A DNA stretch of 12,208 nt from Fibrobacteres bacterium CG2_30_45_31 (GTDB taxonomy: Bacteria > Fibrobacterota > Fibrobacteria > Fibrobacterales > Fibrobacteraceae), in NCBI GenBank assembly GCA_001873075.1, contig MNYL01000228.1, positions 1 through 12,208 on the forward strand, given 5' to 3'. Of the stretch, positions 7,901 to 12,208 are shown in pieces. Within the stretch, counting starts at the first letter, position 1, and every line of letters starts with the position of its first letter. The position numbers were made by a program, and so were the translations under genes. A model generated the notes under the pieces. The model was not told the origin of the DNA. It saw only the letters and a program-made list of their open reading frames with translations, and made no database searches.

Positions 7901-8035
7901 GCCGAACAAGAGATGGAAAGTGAAAAAGCAATGACGTTCAAATTCAATGCAAAAACCTTCCCCACCGGAAAATACAAGGTAAAAGTGGTAGGCGAAGCAT
8001 TCCAAAAAGAACAAGGCTTTTATATTTTGAATTGA
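4967..8035 (+). CDS. Secreted tandem pectate-lyase-like beta-helix protein with PKD-like, DNRLRE and C-terminal sorting-like modules
   Basis: A 1022-residue secreted protein. The signal peptide is residues 1-18 (MFRISLCLLLSVVVTSFA). Two pectate-lyase-3-type segments follow, each with the same nucleus: GDGKVDDTEAIQQALDD (residues about 41-57) and SDGTDDSKAIQQAIDD (about 366-381). The second half contains HVWARQLY (488-495) and NNGGIVWILGL (to residue 516), a pattern I recognise from glycosyl-hydrolase-28-related proteins of environmental bacteria. About residues 614-707 resemble a PKD or K319L-like domain (SKISGPG, then SGRYHVEFSAHDG). About 708-920 match the DNRLRE or CBM96-like family (KIYLKFDISGLPG, then WQESKLTWANAP). 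Residues about 922-1022 look like a FlgD/type-9-secretion-style C-terminal domain (IEIYNEFGKRM, then FPTGKYKVKVVG). The two-helix layout recalls GH55, but I could not place catalytic residues or name a substrate. Its operon partner is the lipoprotein gene 10 bp downstream. Confidence 0.8.
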   Translation: MFRISLCLLLSVVVTSFAQMVEFPLGSLVIDVTKDPYNAKGDGKVDDTEAIQQALDDHPDGDFIIYLPHGVYKISKQLSWPRADEPEKSYRRTILQGESMGGTILMLEDNCRGFENPETPRALLYTGVGPLPRYRNAIRDISLRTGKGNPGAIGIRFNAATQGTILNVKIYSGDGAGVAGIDMGFAENIGPLLVKNVEIKGFDVGIFTRTPFFGMTLEHIYLSEQKKYGIENHDQALTIRNLRSRNAVPAIYNSGEHAMLTLIDGTLEYVPGKIKEKIPAIINEAGLFVRAVSTSKYNQAIEDNSSHGGKGLKGPEIMEYASASTEFLCHTPPSSIKLPVAETMETSQQPAAQWVGIQGDYGGTVSDGTDDSKAIQQAIDDGAETIYFSPGGRYTINKDIHVRKRLRRILGTEARIDGTGKFIIDDGTFNEITIERFSAFGNGIKHLSGRTLILKNMSTKSYESDTLGAGDLYLEDVAINTMTINLQHVWARQLYMNYDNGTKIINNGGIVWILGLTAENGNTVLHNRDQGEVEIAGIHVISNAKAKTRPLFVNDSANLSIEGLRETAMQGNAFQKIVEETRKGESKTLFSDDLEKGPSGGVFLPLYVGYIPKTGVNTPPIPEAPEDKIVILPDNAKLSGQVTDDGRADGLCSVPVEWSKISGPGKIVFADHRAYNTEASFTFSGRYHVEFSAHDGKMKGADTVRIYVFDRRTTTQDHNGDNVSSGRGMDTWISEFDAYTPHGSDSVLHIGNASSNSAKIYLKFDISGLPGPVSDAALQLNMDMQSINKPIEWNVFGLLEDPAISTYGEDKLGVEWQESKLTWANAPGNLNLPGDAYIVRQNRGGGIDPRYTKHLGVLTLDPKAPFGAFLRNPSFTEFMKRKHKSGLFTIILSAVSPKDTGLVVTSRDAGKAGAPVLYVSYFDSNKTVGGDVMQGGFQMGKVNIDIYTLACSFDLTIGQPQFVQIEIYNEFGKRMMIVAEQEMESEKAMTFKFNAKTFPTGKYKVKVVGEAFQKEQGFYILN

Positions 8036-8045
8036 GGAGTCCCTT

Positions 8046-9662
8046 ATGATATTGAAACCATATTTCTTTTTTCCTGTTCTCATTTCTTTGCTAGGTCTAA
8101 CCGCTTGTAGCGATGATAAGAGTAGTGATCCCCAAGAAGAGAGTAGCTCCTCTTCTTCGAGCCTTGAAAGTTCGAGTTCTTCTTATTCCAACCGTCTCGA
8201 TGTGGATTACCTCGATACACTCATTTCGGGTGATACCGCAAACTTTTATCTTTCAGATTCCATTGAGAGTCCTCTCCGCTTGTTCTTGGGTGAATTGCCT
8301 TCTGGAACAAGAATCACCATTCGAAGTGCAACCACCTCTATTAAAAACGATACGCTCCGTGTTCGAGAAGAAATAGCAGGGGCACTCATACCCACAGAAC
8401 CGGTGATCGAAAATGAAACCGAAATTTATAAGAATTACACATACCCTGGCGAAGGGGCTAATCTTCTTTCCAATACATTTATTACCACAGAAAAAAGTGG
8501 CTATTACTTTGTTGAATTACGCGGAGCCTTTGGAACAGACTCCCATCTGCGAATCTCAATAGAAACTCAAAAATCCTACTACCGCTATATCGGGGATACC
8601 ACAACAGTACCATTTACTATGGGTGATACCATCCAAGGCTTTTTCTTGATTGGTACTGGTGCTGATTCACTTAATTTGAATCTAAAAACCCCTACAGGAT
8701 ATAGCATCAACGTCAATGCGAAAAACACGAGTTTCAAAACGTCCGGAGCAACCAAAATATCTTTGCTAAAGGCAATCACACTGACCGATGAAAAAGGCAA
8801 AACAATTGCTTCTAATGCGGATTCCATTGATCAACAGCTACTCCCTCAAGATTCCACGACTTGGAGAGTCACTCTTAAGCCTCTTTCCTTCGCCACATAC
8901 ATCTCAGGCCCATACGCATTTTTTAAAGCCTCTGCCACAGCGAGAGAACTCGACAAGGGTGAATATTTTGCTTCACCAGACTCCATCCAAAAGGTGGGAG
9001 ATACACTGACCATTGTGCGCCCCCGTAATGATGCCGCTAAATATTACCTACGCCAAGATCAGTATGTATGGCTCGCAGACCTTAAAAAAGGAGACAGCCT
9101 TTATGTATTCCACGAAATTGAAGGCTACTATACAGGCCCCTCCTACCCTGCCACTTATGCCATCCTGAATAAATCGGGGGATTCCATAGCGACAATCACC
9201 ACTGCAAATTACGTTTATGTTGCCAAAAGCGATGGACCTTATTATTTGCATTACACCCGTTTAAACTCCCCCCCTAAAACAGAAACTCAGGAACTCACAC
9301 TCAAGACGTTTATCCAACGCCCAAACTTTGTGACCGATCTCTATTTTTATGATGAAGACAAAGCGAAAAGATACAGTACCATGAGTTTAACCCAAGGGGA
9401 TTCTCTCGTACTTTCGGATTTGGTCATGGGCGTCACCCCAGCCACTGCAAGTAATGCGGTTTACTGGTATATCCCTTGTGAAGATCTTGCTTATATTGGT
9501 TCTGCGGCTTACTCCACAAGTACCTGTTCAGGTACCGAGCAACTCATTAGCGCGAACAAGATTTATAGTCTCGGTATAGGCGGTGATGTCGGACGGCTTA
9601 TTGCCCTTAGTAAAGCAGATCCTCAAAAAAGAGATACTCTGACGATCACGATTCTCGAATAA
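8046..9662 (+). CDS. Surface lipoprotein with Ser-rich linker and beta-sandwich repeats, function unknown
   Basis: A 538-residue lipoprotein. The signal peptide ends in the lipobox LTAC with the lipidated Cys at residue 21, followed by SDD. A Ser/Glu linker (residues about 31-48) then spaces the body from the membrane, as is common in Fibrobacter surface proteins. The body is all beta in appearance and contains repeated units that resemble bacterial pre-peptidase C-terminal (PPC) domains: GDTANFYL...SGYYFVELRG, then MGDTIQGFFLIGTGADSLNLNL, then LKKGDSLYVFHEIEG...SDGPYYLHY, and a last unit with TQGDSLVLSDLV. No catalytic motif was seen. The gene has GGAG at 8036-8039, directly after the preceding stop codon, and its ATG lies 10 bp downstream of the beta-helix gene. 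Co-expression and a joint role at the cell surface are likely. It ends 22 bp before a strong terminator. PPC assignment is inference. Confidence 0.75.
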   Translation: MILKPYFFFPVLISLLGLTACSDDKSSDPQEESSSSSSSLESSSSSYSNRLDVDYLDTLISGDTANFYLSDSIESPLRLFLGELPSGTRITIRSATTSIKNDTLRVREEIAGALIPTEPVIENETEIYKNYTYPGEGANLLSNTFITTEKSGYYFVELRGAFGTDSHLRISIETQKSYYRYIGDTTTVPFTMGDTIQGFFLIGTGADSLNLNLKTPTGYSINVNAKNTSFKTSGATKISLLKAITLTDEKGKTIASNADSIDQQLLPQDSTTWRVTLKPLSFATYISGPYAFFKASATARELDKGEYFASPDSIQKVGDTLTIVRPRNDAAKYYLRQDQYVWLADLKKGDSLYVFHEIEGYYTGPSYPATYAILNKSGDSIATITTANYVYVAKSDGPYYLHYTRLNSPPKTETQELTLKTFIQRPNFVTDLYFYDEDKAKRYSTMSLTQGDSLVLSDLVMGVTPATASNAVYWYIPCEDLAYIGSAAYSTSTCSGTEQLISANKIYSLGIGGDVGRLIALSKADPQKRDTLTITILE

Positions 9663-9684
9663 AAGCGTTTATTTTCAACCTTTT

Positions 9685-9715
9685 AGCGACTTTCCTTGAG
9701 AAAGTCGCTTTTTTT
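9685..9715 (+). terminator. Intrinsic terminator of the beta-helix/lipoprotein operon
   Basis: AGCGACTTTC (9685-9694), loop CTTGA, GAAAGTCGCT (9700-9709) form a perfect 10-bp stem ending in a run of seven T (9709-9715). It starts 22 bp after the lipoprotein stop codon. Confidence 0.93.
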
Positions 9716-9723
9716 GTTACATT
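9696..9723 (+). promoter_or_regulatory. Possible rpsD promoter overlapping the terminator
   Basis: TTGAGA (9696-9701) and TACATT (9718-9723) are 16 bp apart and match five and four consensus positions. If real, the -35 lies in the terminator loop and stem, and transcription would start near 9730, just at the leader hairpin of rpsD. No better pair was found between the terminator and rpsD. Confidence 0.3.
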
Positions 9724-9731
9724 TGTGCCTC

Positions 9732-9766
9732 CTTGTTTGTCGTGCCAAGCTCTGCCAGCAAACAAG
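9732..9766 (+). promoter_or_regulatory. Hairpin in the rpsD leader, candidate autoregulatory site
   Basis: CTTGTTTG (9732-9739) and CAAACAAG (9759-9766) form a perfect 8-bp stem with a 19-nt loop. It lies 23 nt upstream of the ribosome binding site GAGG (9790-9793) of rpsD and has no T run after it, so it is not a terminator. S4 is known to repress its own mRNA in other bacteria through a leader structure. That this hairpin does the same is inference. Confidence 0.4.
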
Positions 9767-9798
9767 CTTAAACTAAAGAGCTTCCTTTCGAGGTAAAT

Positions 9799-10404
9799 AT
9801 GTCTGCTTATCGTGGACCCAAAGCTAAGACCGCCCGTTCTCTCGGGCTTGCCACCACTCAGAAAACCCAAAAGGTCCTTGACCGTCGCAATTTTCCTCCC
9901 GGACAGCATGGTCTGAACCGCAAGAAATCTGCCTCTGTGTACAAGCAGCAGTTGGTGGAAAAGCAACGTCTTCGCTTTACCTATAACATTTCCGAAGCGC
10001 AGATGGCGAAGGCTTATGATGAAGCAAACCGTCGCAACGGTTCTGCTGGTGATAACCTTATGATTCTCTTAGAGACTCGTATTGATGCGCTCGTATTCCG
10101 CATGGGTTTTGCTCGCACCGTTTTTGCCGCTCGCCAATATGTCGCCCATGGTCACTTTGCCGTGAATGGGGTTCGTTCTTTTACTCCTAGCCGTCTTATT
10201 AAGGCTGGTGATGTGATTGCCGTTCGTGAACGCTCGAAGAACCACGTGCAAATCAAGGAAGCTTTGGACAATGCTCCGGCCCTTCCTGAATATCTGTCCG
10301 TTGATAAAACGAAGATGGAAGGGACTCTCGTAGCGCTTCCCCTCCGTGAACAGATCCCAGTGAAGTTGCAAGAACAGCTTGTCGTGGAATACTACTCTCG
10401 GTAG
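9799..10404 (+). CDS. rpsD: Small ribosomal subunit protein S4 (cysteine-free form)
   Basis: A 201-residue protein, near the usual S4 length of about 205. S4 binds 16S rRNA early in 30S assembly and helps translational accuracy. Clear family features are YRGPKAK at the N-terminus, the PPGQHG motif (residues 33-38), the EKQRLRFTYNISE segment, and the S4 RNA-binding domain at about residues 92-155 (ETRIDALVFRMGFARTVFAA, then GHFAVNG). It ends LVVEYYSR, close to the usual LIVELYSK. The protein has no cysteine, so it is the zinc-free type. The ATG has GAGG with a 5-nt spacer. The gene stands alone with its own terminator, outside the usual rpsM-rpsK-rpsD-rpoA cluster. Whether the genome has another copy cannot be seen here. 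Confidence 0.97.
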   Translation: MSAYRGPKAKTARSLGLATTQKTQKVLDRRNFPPGQHGLNRKKSASVYKQQLVEKQRLRFTYNISEAQMAKAYDEANRRNGSAGDNLMILLETRIDALVFRMGFARTVFAARQYVAHGHFAVNGVRSFTPSRLIKAGDVIAVRERSKNHVQIKEALDNAPALPEYLSVDKTKMEGTLVALPLREQIPVKLQEQLVVEYYSR

Positions 10405-10427
10405 TTTTTGTTTATTCATTTTAATGA

Positions 10428-10462
10428 AAAAGCTCCGGACAAAATCCGGGGCTTTTATTTTG
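10428..10462 (+). terminator. Intrinsic terminator of rpsD
   Basis: AAAAGCTCCGGA (10428-10439), loop CAAAA, TCCGGGGCTTTT (10445-10456) make a 12-bp stem with one G-U pair, ending in TTTTATTTTG. The G-U (10434/10450) pairs only in plus-strand RNA, so the element is directed at rpsD, which ends 23 bp upstream. Confidence 0.88.
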
Positions 10463-10497
10463 CGATGTTTAAAAATAATACGATTTAGCAGACGACA

Positions 10498-10543
10498 AAA
10501 ACTGAATTTACTTTTGATCTTTTTTATATCTCGTTTCAGTTTT
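10498..10543 (-). repeat. Inverted repeat at the end of tcdA
   Basis: AAAACTGAA (10498-10506) and TTCAGTTTT (10535-10543) are perfect 9-bp inverted repeats 28 bp apart. In minus-strand RNA the first arm includes the tcdA stop codon, and the second arm runs into five U. The long loop makes it a weak terminator, but no better one follows tcdA. The remaining gap to rpsD is AT-rich and shows nothing else. Confidence 0.35.
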
Positions 10544-11324
10544 CGATGAGGCTTTCAGCATTGTTATTCACCCCTGATTCCGAACGTTTAAGAGCATCTT
10601 GAACCACGAGACTTGCGAGAGTCATGCCAAAGGTGGCTGTCACGGAAACAAAACTTCCGAGAACCGTTTGCTTGATGCTATTGCCTTTGGTTTCGCACAC
10701 ACCCACATCGGCAGCAAGGAAACCCATTCGCGACAGTTCCTCGCTATAAACAGCTACAAAATCTCCTGAGAATCCGCGCTTACGAAGCCCACCCCGTACC
10801 AATTTGCCGAGAGGACAACCCGCCGTTTTCCAAATGCTTACCGAACGCACCTTTGTGGGATCAAGCTTCCCCGCCGCTCCCAAGCTCGAAAAAACAGTAC
10901 AGCCCCGTTCCGAGGCATAAGCCAAAAGGTCTATTTTATGAGCAAGAGAATCAATGGCATCAATAACGTAATCGTATGTGTCCCATGCAAAAAGATCTCT
11001 TGTCTCTTGTGAATAAAGAGAGGCTCTAACATGAACAGTGACCCCTTCACGAATAGAGTGCAAACGCTCGGCAAGAACTTCTGCCTTCAACTCACCCACG
11101 GTTCCAAACAAAGCAGGGAGCTGACGATTGATGTTAGAGATGGCGATACGATCACTATCCACCAATGTGATTTCGTTGATGCCACTGCGCACAAGGGCTT
11201 CCGCACACCAACTTCCCACACCGCCCAATCCAAAAACAGCCACATGAGATTTACTTAAACTATTTAGAGTTTCCTCGCCGACTAAAAGGGCAAGCCTCTG
11301 CAATGTAGGGTCGATCATTTCCAT
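10536..11324 (-). CDS. tcdA: tRNA threonylcarbamoyladenosine dehydratase (ThiF/E1-like)
   Basis: A ThiF/E1-like enzyme that uses ATP to cyclise threonylcarbamoyladenosine (t6A37) of tRNA to ct6A, helping decoding of ANN codons. Visible motifs: the nucleotide-binding GLGGVGSWCAEAL near the N-terminus, the acidic LVDSD that binds ribose, SNINRQLPALFGTVGELKAEV with the arginine finger, YDYVIDAIDS, and the C-terminal GSFVSVTATFGMTLAS typical of the TcdA/CsdL branch rather than ThiF or MoeB. There are no paired zinc cysteines of the MoeB type. From this ATG the protein has 262 residues, close to the E. coli length. Starts at TTG 11333 or ATG 11318 are also possible; no site has a good Shine-Dalgarno sequence. 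A TATATT lies just upstream, so a very short leader is conceivable. It follows pnp after a terminator. Confidence 0.9.
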   Translation of the reverse strand: MEMIDPTLQRLALLVGEETLNSLSKSHVAVFGLGGVGSWCAEALVRSGINEITLVDSDRIAISNINRQLPALFGTVGELKAEVLAERLHSIREGVTVHVRASLYSQETRDLFAWDTYDYVIDAIDSLAHKIDLLAYASERGCTVFSSLGAAGKLDPTKVRSVSIWKTAGCPLGKLVRGGLRKRGFSGDFVAVYSEELSRMGFLAADVGVCETKGNSIKQTVLGSFVSVTATFGMTLASLVVQDALKRSESGVNNNAESLIEN

Positions 11325-11352
11325 TAGGCCCAAATATAAAATGCAAGCTCAC

Positions 11353-11390
11353 AAAAAAAAGGCCCGGTCATTAAAGACCAGGACCTTTTT
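11353..11390 (-). terminator. Intrinsic terminator of pnp
   Basis: On the minus strand the arms are AAAAAGGTCCTGGTC (11390-11376) and GACCGGGCCTTTTT (11369-11356), with a 6-nt loop, one bulged U and one G-U pair, ending in eight T (11360-11353). The G-U would be a C-A mismatch in plus-strand RNA, so the element serves pnp. It starts 20 bp after the pnp stop codon and lies about 30 bp before the tcdA start. Confidence 0.88.
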
Positions 11391-11402
11391 CATTTTTTAT
11401 AT

Positions 11403-11422
11403 CGAAGAATTACATTTCTTCG
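11403..11422 (-). repeat. Hairpin enclosing the pnp stop codon
   Basis: CGAAGAA (11403-11409) and TTCTTCG (11416-11422) form a perfect 7-bp stem. Its 6-nt loop contains the TAA stop codon of pnp (11412-11410). It stands 12 bp before the terminator hairpin on the same transcript. Confidence 0.45.
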
Positions 11423-12208
11423 CTTGGCATATCAGCAGCGGCACCATTGCCTTCGTTGAGGGCCTTGATGGAGAGCTTTATTTTGCCCTTCGGGTCCACA
11501 CCGAGACACATCACCGTGACTTCACTACCCACTTGAACCACATCTTCGACACGATCGACACGATGGTCGGCAAGTTCGGAGATATGAACGAGGCCATCAC
11601 GACCTGGGAGGATTTCAACGAATGCACCAAATGGTTGAATCGTCTTCACCTTGCCCTTGTAGATGCGGCCTGGTTCTGGTTCTGCAGTAAGTTCTTCAAT
11701 CATACGACGACAGACAGCACCGACCTTCGCACTGGGAGCTGCGATATCAATGTTACCACTATCATCAATATTGATCTGACAACCTGTTTGAGATTGCATA
11801 CCCTTGATTACAGCACCACCGGAACCGATCACATCGCGGATCTTGTTTGTCGGAATGCGCATTTTAATCATGGTCGGAGCCTTCTCAGAAAGATGCGGAC
11901 GCGGAGCTTCCAAGCCCAGTTCCTTCATCTTGCCCAAGATGTGCAAACGACCTTGCTTAGCTTGAGTCAACGCCTTCGCCATAAGTTCTGGCGTAATGCC
12001 CTTGATCTTAATGTCCATCTGACACGCGGTAATACCGAATTCAGTACCCGTTATCTTGAAGTCCATATCGCCAAGATGATCTTCCGTACCAGTAATATCG
12101 GTGAGAATTTCAATCTTGCCACCTTCAGAGACACTGCCCTTTTCGGAGATAAGACCCATCGCCACACCGGCCACCGGAGCCTTGATAGGCACACCGGCGT
12201 CCATCAGG
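11410..12208 (-). CDS. pnp: Polyribonucleotide nucleotidyltransferase (PNPase), C-terminal part
   Basis: The gene runs off the right edge: the reading frame continues past the Met at 12204, so this is not the true start. About 265 residues are present. They cover the end of the second RNase PH-like core (MDAGVPIKAPVAG, then the catalytic TEDHLGDMDF with the metal-binding acids), a KH domain (IPTNKIRDVIGSGGAVIKG) and an S1 domain (GRIYKGKVKTIQPFGAFVEI, then GLVHISEL), and end in an acidic tail MPSEEM. PNPase degrades mRNA 3' to 5' with phosphate and works alone or in a degradosome. The tail after S1 is short, so no long degradosome-binding extension is present here. The 3' end is followed by a strong terminator. 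Confidence 0.97.
   Translation of the reverse strand, partial: LMDAGVPIKAPVAGVAMGLISEKGSVSEGGKIEILTDITGTEDHLGDMDFKITGTEFGITACQMDIKIKGITPELMAKALTQAKQGRLHILGKMKELGLEAPRPHLSEKAPTMIKMRIPTNKIRDVIGSGGAVIKGMQSQTGCQINIDDSGNIDIAAPSAKVGAVCRRMIEELTAEPEPGRIYKGKVKTIQPFGAFVEILPGRDGLVHISELADHRVDRVEDVVQVGSEVTVMCLGVDPKGKIKLSIKALNEGNGAAADMPSEEM

Noticed and set aside
7682..8083. Minus-strand open frame of 133 codons at the beta-helix/lipoprotein junction
   Set aside because: It covers two well-supported plus-strand genes and their ribosome site, with no domain of its own.
8136..8192. Ser-codon stretch as a phase-variable simple repeat
   Set aside because: The serine codons are mixed (AGT, AGC, TCC, TCT, TCG), so there is no uniform DNA repeat able to slip.
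1..12208. CRISPR array, tRNA, insertion sequence, phage or defence genes
   Set aside because: No spaced direct repeats, cloverleaf pattern, transposase or integrase motifs, or nuclease/helicase defence motifs were seen; the genes are housekeeping or secreted polysaccharide-related.

Overview
The window looks like chromosomal DNA of a Gram-negative, plant-polysaccharide-degrading bacterium, most likely of the Fibrobacterota (Fibrobacter-like). The reasons are a secreted family-9 glycoside hydrolase, a lipoprotein with a Ser-rich linker right after its lipobox, a very large secreted beta-helix protein with a C-terminal sorting-like module, and an Omp85-type outer-membrane barrel, all set among housekeeping genes of moderate GC. 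The phylum call is inferred from protein style, not from a marker search.

Layout, left to right. (1) 1-872, plus strand: the last 42 codons of a prephenate dehydratase (pheA), then rph (RNase PH) 18 bp later. (2) 1036-2877, plus: a secreted GH9 cellulase with its own candidate promoter and an 80-nt structured leader. (3) 2880-4859, minus: ppa (inorganic pyrophosphatase), preceded by an Omp85/POTRA outer-membrane protein gene. ppa and GH9 converge with only 2 bp between their stop codons. (4) 4967-9662, plus: a two-gene unit of a 1022-residue tandem beta-helix protein (GTG start) and a 538-residue lipoprotein 10 bp downstream, closed by a strong intrinsic terminator. (5) 9799-10404, plus: a stand-alone rpsD (ribosomal protein S4, no cysteines) with a hairpin leader and its own terminator. 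(6) 10536-12208, minus: tcdA, and upstream of it the 3' end of pnp with a strand-specific terminator between them.

The secreted genes read as a fibre-attack set: GH9 cuts beta-1,4-glucan, the beta-helix protein probably binds or cuts another polysaccharide, and the lipoprotein made with it probably works at the cell surface. The other genes are housekeeping genes (aromatic amino acids, RNA turnover, PPi removal, translation, tRNA modification).

The most unusual point is at the ppa/GH9 junction. A very good intrinsic terminator for ppa lies inside the GH9 coding sequence, antisense, under the basic KKKDPHFKR tail. A hairpin on the GH9 strand lies inside the last codons of ppa. No CRISPR array, tRNA, IS element, phage gene or recognisable defence system was seen, and no gene-free stretch exceeds 300 bp.
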